A DNA stretch of 64,000 bases from Armatimonadota bacterium (GCA_016125185.1 WGMG01000006.1:744001-808000); one strand, 5' to 3'. Positions 1 to 8,712 are shown, numbered from the stretch's first letter. Notes: generated by a model from the letters alone, not told the origin. A program made the numbers and translations.

Positions 1-1323
1 CACGTGGCCGAACTGGCGTGGGCCGACATTGTCAAGCACGAACTGTACATCACGGGGACGGCCAGCTACTACGAGCATTTTCACCCGGGTACCGACCTGC
101 CCAACCAAACCTCCAAGAACGTCGGCGAGACGTGCGTGACAGTGACGTGGATGCAACTATGCCAACAGCTTTTGCGCCTCACTGGCGAGGCCAAATACGC
201 GGAAGAATTTGAGCGATCGGAATACAACCACCTTGCCGCCGCGCAAAAGCCGGATGGAAGCGCCTGGTGCTATTACACATCGTTGGAAGGGAAGAAGCCG
301 TACACCACCGAGACCTGCTGTTGCCTGTCAAGCGGGCCGAGGGGGATGGCGATCATTCCCGAGACGGCGTACTTGACGGGATCCCTCGATGGGCAGAACA
401 CTATCTTCGTGAACACCCTTGAGACCAGCCACGCCACGGTGAACCTGCCTGGATCGACGACCACGGTCGATCAGCAGTCGAGCTTTCCCAACGCAGGAAA
501 GTCGAACATCACCTTTGCCACCCACTTTAAGGCAGAGACTCCAATGGGCGCGGCGAAGTTGGCGATCCGTATTCCGAAGTGGGCGACGAACTTCCGCGCC
601 GATGTTCCCGGCACGATTCGTAACGGGTGGTATGTCATCAAGCCCAAGCGAGAGGTCACGTTGCGAGTTCATCTTTCGTTTGACATGCCATTGGTCAAGA
701 ACGAGTCAATGATTGGTGGCGAGACCTATTTGGCGTGGACCAAAGGACCGTTTGTGCTTTGCAAAGACATGAGCAAGGCGGCGGATGACGGTCTTGTTCG
801 GTTTGCCGACATCGTCGATGACCGCTATCGAATCTGGCTTCCGACTCAACCGTTGGCGACCTCGGCCTTCCAGGATGCGAAGGAGTCAAGATCGGTGGAA
901 GGCAATGTGGACGGCTCCATTTGCGATGGCGATCCGGGAACCTTCGTGGTGACGTTTGACGGGAAGAAGCACGAATCTGCTTGGTTTGCCTTGAACCTGG
1001 AGTCTCCGGTAGAGGTCAGCCACTTCGAGTTTGTGCTGGGCGGGCTGTTTCACGACGGCGGATGGTTTGACTCATCAGTTGAACCGCCAAAGTTTGAGGT
1101 TCAGATCGCAAAGGACGGCAAGTGGATGACGATTGCACCGGTGGTCGGGTATCCGAAGACCACGGCGACGGATCGAGGGAGCCTGAAGGCGGGAGACGCC
1201 TTTAAGGTCGATATGCTGAAAAGCCTGAAGGTGTATGGCGTTCGGGTGATTGGGACGCCGGCCTGTGGCGACAATCCTCTGCAGTCGTTCGCGTCGTGCG
1301 GCGAGTTGATCGCCCGGCCATAA
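1..1323 (+). CDS. GH127-family glycosidase (beta-L-arabinofuranosidase-like), 5' truncated by the window
   Basis: The frame is open from base 1, so the true start lies upstream. The visible part aligns with the second half of the DUF1680/GH127 family. It shows ETC (E42, C44, numbering from the GTG at 4) and a CCC run (C105-C107). These match the Zn-binding Glu/Cys and the nucleophile Cys pair of Bifidobacterium HypBA1, and E24 sits where the acid/base Glu is expected. A beta-rich region follows, then a C-terminal module (about 295-435) resembling a discoidin-like carbohydrate-binding domain. The likely role is removing arabinose or related sugars from plant glycans outside the cytoplasm. The fold assignment is firm; the substrate is inferred from the family. 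The signal peptide, if any, is outside the window. Confidence 0.85.
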   Translation, partial: HVAELAWADIVKHELYITGTASYYEHFHPGTDLPNQTSKNVGETCVTVTWMQLCQQLLRLTGEAKYAEEFERSEYNHLAAAQKPDGSAWCYYTSLEGKKPYTTETCCCLSSGPRGMAIIPETAYLTGSLDGQNTIFVNTLETSHATVNLPGSTTTVDQQSSFPNAGKSNITFATHFKAETPMGAAKLAIRIPKWATNFRADVPGTIRNGWYVIKPKREVTLRVHLSFDMPLVKNESMIGGETYLAWTKGPFVLCKDMSKAADDGLVRFADIVDDRYRIWLPTQPLATSAFQDAKESRSVEGNVDGSICDGDPGTFVVTFDGKKHESAWFALNLESPVEVSHFEFVLGGLFHDGGWFDSSVEPPKFEVQIAKDGKWMTIAPVVGYPKTTATDRGSLKAGDAFKVDMLKSLKVYGVRVIGTPACGDNPLQSFASCGELIARP

Positions 1324-1370
1324 GTCTTGATCAATTTAGTCCACATGAGCGTCAATATAAATGAGGAATA

Positions 1371-1604
1371 ATGATAAGGATGGCGAGTTCCAATCTACAC
1401 ATTGAAGACCTTGATGACAAGGTTCCGGAGGCAGTTCGAATGGCTGTCCGCGAGGCGTATCTTCATCATTTTCAAGAGGGACGTGTACTCATCATTTCAA
1501 AAGACGGCCAATTGTTGCAGAGACAACTTGGAAAGGACGATGTTGTGCTCAAGAGCCTGCCTCCTCGTCGAAAGGTGATGTTGGTAAAGAAGCCAGCAAG
1601 TTAA
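1371..1604 (+). CDS. Small protein coupled to the zeta-like kinase; candidate antitoxin
   Basis: A 77-residue hydrophilic protein that I do not recognise. It has an acidic N-terminal third and a basic C-terminus ending KSLPPRRKVMLVKKPAS. Start 1371 is chosen because GAGG (1363-1366) lies four bases upstream; a second in-frame ATG at 1380 has AGG directly against it and no spacing. Its stop TAA shares one base with the ATG of the next gene, so translation is almost certainly coupled. Small gene then P-loop kinase with a one-base overlap is the usual layout of zeta-type toxin-antitoxin pairs, but it does not resemble classical epsilon antitoxin. The antitoxin role is inferred only from position. 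Confidence 0.6.
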   Translation: MIRMASSNLHIEDLDDKVPEAVRMAVREAYLHHFQEGRVLIISKDGQLLQRQLGKDDVVLKSLPPRRKVMLVKKPAS

Positions 1605-2374
1605 TGGACCTTTCTGTTCCACGGTTACGAATGATTGCCGGGCCAAACGGCTCCGGCAAATCCACTATCAAGAAGAAGCTCGACGACTTGAAGGGTTCGC
1701 TTGGGGATTTGATCGTGACTTTCGTAAATGCAGACGAGATTCAGGACCAATTTCGCCAATTTGGAATTCTCGATTTCTCTCAGTTCGGCCTCTCGATCGA
1801 CATTGATGATCTGCGCGACTTTATGGAGCAAAGTACACAGTTGCGCCGCTCGGAAACCTCTGTCCAGGCCCTGGAGCTTTCATTGGAGGGCGACCGTCTT
1901 TCGATAGGCAAAGGTGAACCTAACGGCTACTTCGCTGCTACCATTGCTGACTTTGTTCGCTCACGACTTTTAAAAGAAGGCAAGTCGTTCACGTGCGAAA
2001 CAGTGCTTTCTCATCGGAGCAAGATCGATATGCTCAGGGAGGCACGAGGGCTCGGGTACAAGACTTATCTCTACTTTGTGGGAACCGATGATGTGCAGAT
2101 TAACCTTGCGCGGATCAAGAATCGGGTGCTGGATGGTGGACATAACGTCGACTCAACGAAGGTTACGGAACGTTATGATCGGAGTATGAGTCTTCTTTAC
2201 GAGGCTGTCCAAACATCTTGGCGAGCCTACGTATTTGATAACTCGCAAGACCAGGGGGACACCTCCCTTGTTGCAGAATTTGAGAATGGAAAGGCTGTCT
2301 GGATTGAATCTGAGGTGCCAGACTGGTTTGCGAAGCACTACGTTGCTCTCTCTTCTGACCTCAGGCTGGACTAA
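1604..2374 (+). CDS. Zeta-toxin-family P-loop kinase
   Basis: This 256-residue protein starts with a Walker A motif, GPNGSGKST (13-21). The central FTCETVLSH (about 129-137) and the GGHNVDSTKVTERYDRS block (178-194) are typical of the zeta toxin / UDP-N-acetylglucosamine kinase superfamily. Family members phosphorylate UDP-GlcNAc or other small substrates and can be toxic; many chromosomal homologues have unknown targets. A stretch of about 70 residues between the P-loop and the FTCET motif looks like an inserted helical segment. The gene overlaps the 77-residue upstream gene by one base and a GAF protein gene follows 32 bases later. The fold is confident; toxin activity is inferred. Confidence 0.8.
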   Translation: MDLSVPRLRMIAGPNGSGKSTIKKKLDDLKGSLGDLIVTFVNADEIQDQFRQFGILDFSQFGLSIDIDDLRDFMEQSTQLRRSETSVQALELSLEGDRLSIGKGEPNGYFAATIADFVRSRLLKEGKSFTCETVLSHRSKIDMLREARGLGYKTYLYFVGTDDVQINLARIKNRVLDGGHNVDSTKVTERYDRSMSLLYEAVQTSWRAYVFDNSQDQGDTSLVAEFENGKAVWIESEVPDWFAKHYVALSSDLRLD

Positions 2375-2406
2375 ATCGCAAGGATTCTCTATCCCCGATC
2401 CGCCTG

Positions 2407-2940
2407 ATGACCTATGTCACAATAGACTTAGTGGTTACCCCTGCCGACGCATCGCGAATTTTAGACACCGTTCTGAACTCTCCGCTACACGGAGCGGCGT
2501 TGCGGCGTCTGGCGATGGAACAGCTCGATACCCTGGACACCTACAACTGGTCGGGGATTTATCGGTTGGAGGGTGACACGTTGGTCTTGGATGAGTACGT
2601 GGGCGCGGAGACCGACCACACCCATATTCCGGTTGGTCGTGGAGTGTGCGGAACCGCGGTTGCGGAAGGGAAGAACCAGGTCATCAAGGATGTGCGCGAG
2701 CTCTCGAACTACCTCGCTTGCTCCTTGCAGACGCGATCGGAGTTGGTGGTGCTGATCTATCGTCCAGAAGTCGGGCAACAAACCCCCATCCCAACCCTTC
2801 CCCCTGACGAGCAAGGGGAAGGGCAACGTGTCATTATTGGCCAAATCGATATTGATGGGCATCAGGTCGGGGCGTTTGACGCCAGCGATGAGGGGCTTTT
2901 GACCAAGCTGGCCGAGATATTGGCCGAGAGGTGGGAGTGA
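2407..2940 (+). CDS. GAF-domain protein related to free-methionine-(R)-sulfoxide reductase
   Basis: A 177-residue single GAF domain. The core YNWSGIYRL, HIPVGRGVCGTAVAE and SELVVLI matches fRMsr (MsrC). Of the three cysteines known in E. coli MsrC (84, 94, 118), the last two are present as C81 and C105. The position of C84 is His72, and the IACD motif reads LACS, so canonical reductase chemistry is doubtful. About 22 extra residues (about 119-141) sit between the strand VVLIYR and VIIGQIDIDGH; their DNA is a hairpin repeat. The gene overlaps mnmG by four bases (GTGA). It could be an inactive or differently acting GAF sensor. No clear ribosome binding site is seen at 2407. Confidence 0.75.
   Translation: MTYVTIDLVVTPADASRILDTVLNSPLHGAALRRLAMEQLDTLDTYNWSGIYRLEGDTLVLDEYVGAETDHTHIPVGRGVCGTAVAEGKNQVIKDVRELSNYLACSLQTRSELVVLIYRPEVGQQTPIPTLPPDEQGEGQRVIIGQIDIDGHQVGAFDASDEGLLTKLAEILAERWE
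2795..2823. repeat. CCCTTCCCC hairpin repeat inside the GAF gene
   Basis: CCCTTCCCCCT and AGGGGAAGGG form a near-perfect stem around an 8-base loop. It resembles the intergenic CCCTCTCCC/GGGAGAGGG hairpin at 23072-23102. Here it is translated in frame as part of an extra loop of the GAF protein. Confidence 0.6.
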
Positions 2941-4835
2941 CGCAGTTCGACGTCATCGTCGTCGGGGCCGGTCACGCTGGAATCGAGGCGTGCCTTGCGG
3001 CCGCGCGAATGGGACTCAAGACCGCGTGCATCACGATGCGCCTGGATCGCATCGGGCACCTGCCGTGCAACTGCTCGGTGGGTGGACCGGCGAAGGGGCA
3101 CATGGCGCGCGAGGTGGATGCCCTCGGCGGACAGATGGCGGTGACGACCGACTTTGCTATGACGCATATTCGACGCGTCGGCACGGGGCGGGGTCCGGCG
3201 GTTCAGACCCTACGGGCGCATGTCTGCAAGGACCTGTACCCGGTTCTGATGCGCAAAGTGCTGGAGGACCAGCCGAACCTGACGCTCATTCAGGCTAGCG
3301 TCGAGCGGGTTTTGACGAACTCGTACGGAGTGACCGGCGTCGAACTGTCGGACGGGACGCCGATTCTCGCCCGGTCGGTGGTGCTCACTACAGGCACTTT
3401 CCTCAACGGCCTGTGCCACGAGGGCAAGAAGCAGACGGTGGCGGCGCGCCACGGCGACGAGGCGGCAGTCGGCCTATCGGCTTCGCTGGCTGGATTCGGA
3501 ATCCGACTTCGACGCTTTAAGACTGGCACGACGCCACGCGTGGCCAAAAGCTCGATCGACTTCGGCAAGACGCTGGAGATGGAGAGCGAACTGGACGCCG
3601 GGCCGATGTCGTTCCTGCACGATCATTTTTCGCCGCAACACGACCTGCTTCCGTGCTGGCAGACGCACACGAACCAGAACACGCACGAGGTCATCAACGC
3701 GAACCTGAATGAGTCGGCGATGTACTCCGGGCAGATTCAGGGCGTCGGGCCGCGCTATTGCCCCAGCATCGAGGACAAGATCGTGCGGTTTGCCGACAAG
3801 GATTCGCACCCGGTTTTTCTAGAGCAGGAGACGTGGATGGGCGAAGAAATGTACGTTCAGGGCGTCTCGACGTCGCTTCCAGCCTGGGTTCAGATCGAGC
3901 TTTTGCGGACGATCCCGGGCATGGAAAACGTCGAGTTGCTCCGCCCTGGGTACGCGGTGGAGTACGACATGGCCGACCCGCTCCAGCTAACGCCGGAACT
4001 GCAGTCGAAGCTGGTACCAGGCCTCTTCTTGGCGGGGCAATTGAACGGAACCAGTGGCTACGAGGAAGCAGCGGGGCAGGGAATTGTGGCGGGAATCAAC
4101 GCTGCGCAGTTCGCACGCGAAGGTGAGCCAGTACCGTTCCCGCGAACGAGCAGCTTTATCGGCGTAATGGTTGACGACCTGACGACGAAGGGCGTCGAGG
4201 ACCCTTACCGAATGCTGACGGCACGAGCCGAGCATCGATTGCTATTGCGCCATGACAACGCCGACGAGCGATTGACGCCGCTTTCGCGGTCAGTGGGATT
4301 GTGCGGCGACGACCGATGGGCGCGGTTCGAGGCCAAGCAAGAGGCGATCGAGCAAGGAATCTATGCGCTAGAGAGCACGTTTGTGACTCCAGCCCACGAC
4401 GCCGAAATGGCAGCGCTGGGCTTGCAGGGATCGAAGAATCGGACCTCGATGTTCGACATGATGCGCCGACCCGAGGTCGGGCTCGACGTGATTGAGCGGA
4501 TCGCGGGTGCGATCGGAAGCGAGTTGGTTTTGCCCACGGACGAGGCGGTGCGGGAGCAGATTTCGCTTCGAGCGATGTACTCGGGCTACATCGCGCAGCA
4601 ACAGCGGCTGGTCGACAGTGCGATGAAGCTGGACGACATGAAGATTCCGGCGGATTGGGATTACGAGAAGATGGCGGGGTTGAGCTTTGAATCGAAGGAA
4701 AAGCTGTCGCGCATTCGCCCGTCGACGATTGGGCAGGCTTCGCGCATACCGGGCGTTCGTCCGACGGACATCGCCTTAGTAGTGGGCTACCTGCGAGGCA
4801 AGGTCGGCCGGTCGGCGGTGGGAGAGAAGGCATGA
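2937..4835 (+). CDS. mnmG: tRNA uridine-5-carboxymethylaminomethyl modification enzyme MnmG (GidA)
   Basis: MnmG works with MnmE to build the cmnm5 group on U34 of certain tRNAs, using FAD, in the cytoplasm. The protein (632 residues) has the N-terminal FAD fold VVGAGHAGIEA, the signature CNCSVGGPAKGHMAREVDALGG and the late GLFLAGQLNGTSGYEEAAGQG, with a helical MnmE-binding C-terminus. The CNCSVGGPAKG version differs from the common CNPAIGG. Start 2937 (GTG) is preferred over the in-frame GTG at 2931. GAGAGG lies five bases upstream, and the GTGA overlap with the GAF stop suggests coupling. The next gene overlaps its stop (ATGA). No mnmE is in the window. Confidence 0.95.
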   Translation: MTQFDVIVVGAGHAGIEACLAAARMGLKTACITMRLDRIGHLPCNCSVGGPAKGHMAREVDALGGQMAVTTDFAMTHIRRVGTGRGPAVQTLRAHVCKDLYPVLMRKVLEDQPNLTLIQASVERVLTNSYGVTGVELSDGTPILARSVVLTTGTFLNGLCHEGKKQTVAARHGDEAAVGLSASLAGFGIRLRRFKTGTTPRVAKSSIDFGKTLEMESELDAGPMSFLHDHFSPQHDLLPCWQTHTNQNTHEVINANLNESAMYSGQIQGVGPRYCPSIEDKIVRFADKDSHPVFLEQETWMGEEMYVQGVSTSLPAWVQIELLRTIPGMENVELLRPGYAVEYDMADPLQLTPELQSKLVPGLFLAGQLNGTSGYEEAAGQGIVAGINAAQFAREGEPVPFPRTSSFIGVMVDDLTTKGVEDPYRMLTARAEHRLLLRHDNADERLTPLSRSVGLCGDDRWARFEAKQEAIEQGIYALESTFVTPAHDAEMAALGLQGSKNRTSMFDMMRRPEVGLDVIERIAGAIGSELVLPTDEAVREQISLRAMYSGYIAQQQRLVDSAMKLDDMKIPADWDYEKMAGLSFESKEKLSRIRPSTIGQASRIPGVRPTDIALVVGYLRGKVGRSAVGEKA

Positions 4836-5041
4836 AGTTTTGGAAGACGTTCCTCGGCCTCTTTTTCGTACTCTATATTCCGCTGATGCTCGTGATCGGC
4901 TACGTTGTTCGGCCCCAAAATGCTTCGCCAACCCAGGTCATGGGCGGGGCGGCGGTGCCGGTCGGGCTGATCCTGCTCGTGCTGTCGCTCGGGTTTGCGT
5001 TGCTGAGCCGGGCGATCGACGCAAACGAGTCGAAGAAGTAG
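4832..5041 (+). CDS. Small two-helix membrane protein
   Basis: A 69-residue protein with two hydrophobic segments (about 6-26 and 38-60), a short polar loop RPQNASPTQ between them and a charged C-terminus (DANESKK). It starts in the ATGA overlap with the mnmG stop, so it is probably translated from the same transcript. No family is recognised. The topology suggests a small inner-membrane protein. Its link to tRNA modification, if any, is only positional. Confidence 0.65.
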   Translation: MKFWKTFLGLFFVLYIPLMLVIGYVVRPQNASPTQVMGGAAVPVGLILLVLSLGFALLSRAIDANESKK

Positions 5042-5044
5042 GCG

Positions 5045-5479
5045 ATGTGTTCTAATTGCGGCTACTCGGGAGTTGGGTCCTGCCAAGAGGTGTTCGCGGA
5101 ACTGTCGTTCTACACGCTGGCCCAGCCACGGCCCCCTTTTATTCATCAACTGGCGGTCGATGCGTACGCAGCGCAACACCTTGACGATTCAATGTCGCCG
5201 ATTCAGCGGCTATTTGGTCTTATGGGGCTGTGCTTGGTGTGCGAGCACGGCGCGACGGGCTACGACGTGCAGATGGCGCACATGGCGAAATCGAAGGATA
5301 CAAAGCGGGCCGATTGGCCGTTGCTCGAGGTTCGCCACCTATCGTTTCCGACAAACATCGGCGATGTGCTGGCGGCTGACGATCGAGATGCCGCGATTCG
5401 GCAATGGGTCGAGACGACGTGGGCGGCGTACGAATATGCGCACCCACTTATTCGACAATTCTGCTCTGAGCTAGTTTGA
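5045..5479 (+). CDS. DUF5946 family protein
   Basis: A 144-residue soluble protein that begins with a CSNCG motif and contains FIHQLAVDAYAAQH, matching the DUF5946 family (conserved VDAY and QH around a helical core). The function of the family is unknown. The N-terminal CxxC plus later Cys and His residues suggest a possible metal site, which is inference. It lies three bases after the two-helix membrane protein on the same strand and overlaps by nine bases at the 3' end with a convergent DUF4265 gene. Confidence 0.7.
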   Translation: MCSNCGYSGVGSCQEVFAELSFYTLAQPRPPFIHQLAVDAYAAQHLDDSMSPIQRLFGLMGLCLVCEHGATGYDVQMAHMAKSKDTKRADWPLLEVRHLSFPTNIGDVLAADDRDAAIRQWVETTWAAYEYAHPLIRQFCSELV

Positions 5480-6016
5480 GTTTGGAAAAAGCTCATTGTA
5501 GGTAGGGTCGGCATGCTCAAACTGCGCGCCGGATTCGAGAAGGAATTCCCGAATCGCCCAGAGATCGACTTCGGGTGGAAGGCAAATGGTAAAGAGCGAA
5601 CCGAAGGCGCACTCGAACCAACACCCTCGATCATTGAGGCCCTTGAGGACGGGATGCTCTGTCGGATTACCTTCCAGGTCCTCAATTATGATCCTGACGG
5701 TCTTGCTTCCCGACTTTGCGATGATTCGTCGAAAGGTCGGTATGTCACCTGGCTCGTCGGGAACGGCGTAGACGAGGTCCTTCCAGGAGACACCATAAAC
5801 ATAGAAAGGGTAGTTTTCGATGCGGTACTGGTGATCGCCCATCGTAGTTGCCCAAACCCGTTCGGCCGAGTGCGGATCGTCACTTGTCAGAGGGAACCGC
5901 ACCTTGGCATCTGGCTCACAGTCGTCAATTTCGGACAGCCTCGGATCAACAGCAGGCGGAATGGTTATGTGATGACCAAAGCCAAATAGCTTTTTCACGG
6001 CCTCGAAACGACCCAT
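5471..6016 (-). CDS. DUF4265 domain protein
   Basis: The core V-R-F-P-L-T ... SAERVWATTMGDHQYRIENYPFYVYGVSWKDLVYAV is the DUF4265 pattern (E-x-hW, then xxNhPFF and a DhV motif). Function is unknown. It is cytoplasmic with no signal peptide. ATG 6016 is preferred because AAGGG (rc of 6022-6026) lies five bases upstream; a TTG at 6052 would add 12 residues without a Shine-Dalgarno sequence. The gene sits 39 bases downstream of the DEAD-box helicase on the same strand and may share its transcript. Confidence 0.7.
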   Translation of the reverse strand: MGRFEAVKKLFGFGHHITIPPAVDPRLSEIDDCEPDAKVRFPLTSDDPHSAERVWATTMGDHQYRIENYPFYVYGVSWKDLVYAVPDEPGDIPTFRRIIAKSGSKTVRIIIEDLEGNPTEHPVLKGLNDRGCWFECAFGSLFTICLPPEVDLWAIREFLLESGAQFEHADPTYNELFPNSN

Positions 6017-6055
6017 CGATGCCCTTGATTTTGAACTGAAAGGTGGTGGCAAATG

Positions 6056-7906
6056 CTACCAGCGACCTTTCTTTTTCTTACCGAATTCGCCCCGACCCTT
6101 TTTCGGGCTCGGCCCAGAGGTCGTTCCGAAGGCGGGTTGAGCAAATTCGATTTTGACTTTTCGGTTCCTCAGCTTCGTGTTCGCGAGGGCTTCGACCACT
6201 CTCTGACCTTCGTTGGTGGGCACCTCGACGAACGAGGCGCGGTCGAGGATTTCGATCACGCCAACCTGTTTTCCGTTCAATCCGGCTTCGTTGATGATGG
6301 CACCAACGAGGTCGCCAGGGCGGAGTCCATCGTTTCGACCCATGCCAACAAAGATTCGGACCATACCCATTTCGGGCTGTTCGAAATCGGCGAAGGATTC
6401 TTCCTCATCCTCGACGTGGTCGCGCTGGTGACGCTCCTTCCACAGCAATTGCAAAGCGGCGGCGGCGACATCGAGCGGATCGAATTGTTCGGCAAGCTCA
6501 TCGGCGGCAGAGAGCATCGCTTCGTATTCGCCCGCTTCGAGCGTTTCCCGAAGCAGTTCGACGAATGCCTCACGGCGACGATAGGCGATGTCGGCGGTGG
6601 TGGGAATCCGGGCCGGCTGAATTTTCGATCCGATGAGCCGCTCGATATTCTCCAGCTTGCGCTTTTCTTTTCGGTAGATCAGCGTGATGGCATCGCCGGT
6701 GCGGCCCGCCCGTCCAGTGCGGCCGATGCGGTGGATGTACTGCTCAACGTCGTACGGTACGTCGTAGTTGATGACGTGGGTGACGCTGTCGATGTCGAGA
6801 CCCCGGGCGGCGACGTCGGTGGCGATGAGCAGGTCAGTCATGCCGTCGCGGAATCGGCGCAGCACCCGCTCACGGTCGTTTTGGCTCATGTCGCCATGGA
6901 TCGGCTCGGCGTTGTAGCCGTGCAAGCCGAGCGAATCGCTCAGTTCGGCGGTCTCAAGACGGGTTCGGCAGAAGACGATGGTCGAACCAGGGGTTTCCAT
7001 ATCGAGGACGCGGACGAGGGCTTCCTGCTTCTTGCCGGGCGCGACTTCGTAGTAGGTTTGGTTCGTGGTTTCGAGGGTGCGCTGTTTGGCGACGATCTCG
7101 ACCTTCTGCGGATCGCGAAGGAATTTCTTCGTGATGTCGAGGACGCGGGGGGCCATCGTGGCGGAGAAGAAGGCGAGTTGGCGGCTCTCGGGAAGTTCGG
7201 AAAGGATGGCGTCGAGGTCTTCACTGAAGCCCATCGCCATCATCTCATCGGCTTCATCGAGGACGCAGGCTTTGACCTCGTCGAGCTTGAGGGAGCCACG
7301 GCGTAGGTGGTCGAGAACTCGGCCAGGAGTGCCTACGACAATCTGAGGACCCATGCGCAAGGCTCGGAACTGACGGTCCATCGGCTGTCCGCCGTACACA
7401 GGAACGACCTTCAGGCCGGCGTATTTAGCAAAGTCATGAATGCCTTTGGCAACCTGAACCGCGAGTTCGCGCGTTGGGGCGAGGATCAGCGCCTGGGTGC
7501 TACTGTCCTCGGCGCTCAGCTTTTCGATGAGCGGAAGACCGAATGCGGCGGTTTTACCCGTTCCGGTCTGGGCAAGGCCGATGAAGTCGCCGCCGGTGAG
7601 AAGGGCAGGAATAGCGAGGGCCTGGATCGGGGTTGGAACCTCGAAACCGAGGTCAGCGATGGCTTTCAGCGTGTTCTCGGCGAGGCCAAGTTCGGTAAAG
7701 GTCGTCGCGTCGACGACGGTCGGTTCTGGTTTAGGCGGTGCGACTCGCTCGGATTTCTTCGGTCGTTCGCGATCGGGCTTGCCTCGGAACGGCTTCTTGC
7801 TGGACTTTGGGGGAGCCGCGTCCCACTTCTTCTTAGGTTTGAAATTGCCGCTGGCATCGGCATTTTTCGCCTTGGAGGGCGCGTCTTGATTCTTCTTTTT
7901 GGGCAT
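6056..7906 (-). CDS. DEAD-box RNA helicase, DeaD/CsdA type
   Basis: ATP-dependent RNA helicase expected to act in ribosome assembly or cold adaptation. From ATG 7906 there is a basic Lys/Pro-rich tail (1-65), Q motif (about 70-95), motif I AQTGTGKT (112-119), Ia PTRELA (144-149), TPGR (193-196), DEAD (217-220) and SAT (248-250). A helicase C domain with HRIGRTGRAGRTG follows. A DbpA-type RNA-binding domain (from about VRIFVGMGRNDGL) and a basic end KKGRGEFGKKKKGRW complete it. An in-frame TTG at 7939 would add 11 residues; neither start has a clear ribosome binding site. The domain order matches DeaD. The long antisense frame on the plus strand is an artefact. Confidence 0.93.
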   Translation of the reverse strand: MPKKKNQDAPSKAKNADASGNFKPKKKWDAAPPKSSKKPFRGKPDRERPKKSERVAPPKPEPTVVDATTFTELGLAENTLKAIADLGFEVPTPIQALAIPALLTGGDFIGLAQTGTGKTAAFGLPLIEKLSAEDSSTQALILAPTRELAVQVAKGIHDFAKYAGLKVVPVYGGQPMDRQFRALRMGPQIVVGTPGRVLDHLRRGSLKLDEVKACVLDEADEMMAMGFSEDLDAILSELPESRQLAFFSATMAPRVLDITKKFLRDPQKVEIVAKQRTLETTNQTYYEVAPGKKQEALVRVLDMETPGSTIVFCRTRLETAELSDSLGLHGYNAEPIHGDMSQNDRERVLRRFRDGMTDLLIATDVAARGLDIDSVTHVINYDVPYDVEQYIHRIGRTGRAGRTGDAITLIYRKEKRKLENIERLIGSKIQPARIPTTADIAYRRREAFVELLRETLEAGEYEAMLSAADELAEQFDPLDVAAAALQLLWKERHQRDHVEDEEESFADFEQPEMGMVRIFVGMGRNDGLRPGDLVGAIINEAGLNGKQVGVIEILDRASFVEVPTNEGQRVVEALANTKLRNRKVKIEFAQPAFGTTSGPSPKKGRGEFGKKKKGRW

Positions 7907-8059
7907 GTTGATCTTGGGTTGGTCGAATTTCGTACCCAAGGTTGCGGGTATGGAAAAGCGGGGGAATGGAGACCTGCGTTGGTAGCTCCGAGTGGAAATA
8001 GTTTACCGCTTCGCAGGGGGCTTCCGAGAAAAACTGGCAGATTGACGTAGTGGGGCACC

Positions 8060-8497
8060 CTAGTCCAGAAACCGGGGATCGTACTCGATCCCCGCCAGCT
8101 TCAATATCTCCAAGCGCTCCTCAGCAAAGGTCATTTTCCGATGATGTTCGACTTGGTTCTGGATGTACTTGGTTACTTCGGCGATTTCGCTGTAGCCAAC
8201 GGACAAAGCCGCATAACCACCCTGCCAAGCAAAATCTCGGACATCTTCTTGTAAGCGGTTTGTCGATGCCTTTTTGATTTCCTGCACCAGATTAGATATT
8301 GAATGGGTTGCTTTGATGCGAAGAAGCAGATGAACATGATCTTCGACCCCGCCAATTTCAAGAGGAATGGCCCCTAGCCCTCGAACGGTTCCACCCATAT
8401 ATTCGTGCGCTCTCGTCTGCAGTTCGCCTTGTAGGTACGGATTTCGATTCTTCGTGCTGAATACAATGTGGACATTGAGGCTAAGGTATGTCGACAT
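8060..8497 (-). CDS. IS200/IS605-type Y1 transposase, RAYT-like (REP-associated)
   Basis: An intact 145-residue single-domain Y1 transposase: HUH-type metal motif DHVHLLL (H54, H56) and the catalytic tyrosine in VTKYIQNQ (Y111), followed by HHRKMTF. Length and motifs fit domesticated REP-associated tyrosine transposases, which process palindromic repeats rather than moving as a full IS. Just upstream (8512-9038) lie three copies of a hairpin repeat, the first starting 15 bases from the gene. No left or right IS ends or tnpB are seen. A decayed relative lies at 48075-48513. RAYT status is inferred from the gene-repeat association. Confidence 0.88.
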   Translation of the reverse strand: MSTYLSLNVHIVFSTKNRNPYLQGELQTRAHEYMGGTVRGLGAIPLEIGGVEDHVHLLLRIKATHSISNLVQEIKKASTNRLQEDVRDFAWQGGYAALSVGYSEIAEVTKYIQNQVEHHRKMTFAEERLEILKLAGIEYDPRFLD

Positions 8498-8511
8498 AAC
8501 AATCGATCATA

Positions 8512-8608
8512 GCACTTGGTCTGCGACCCACTTTGGGGTCGTGATTTGTCGTGGACTTACCCCAGGTGCAAGCACCTGGGGCTAAGGTCTTTGACCTCTT
8601 CGAGGTCA
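8512..8608 (+). repeat. Three-hairpin REP-like element, copy 1
   Basis: The order is H1 GACCCACTTTGGGGTC (8525-8540), a spacer of about 19 bases, H2 CCCCAGGTGC/GCACCTGGGG (8560-8581, perfect 10-bp arms), the linker CTAAGGTCT, and H3 TGACCTC/GAGGTCA (8592-8608). It lies directly upstream of the intact Y1 transposase gene. It shares its start (TAGCACTTGGT) and the CTAAGGTCTTTGACCTC segment with copy 2, about 200 bases away. Confidence 0.8.
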
Positions 8609-8712
8609 TTGAGTCCGTCAAAGTCAGATTAGCCGAATGTATTTGTGGTCACGGATAAACAAGTAAATCCGAAGTCGCGCCAAAAAGATATTTCGAAGTG
8701 ACGTTGGACCGT

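Noticed and set aside
6053-7306. 417-codon plus-strand open frame
   Set aside because: It lies exactly antisense to the DEAD-box helicase, whose motifs are all intact; the frame is a GC-bias effect.
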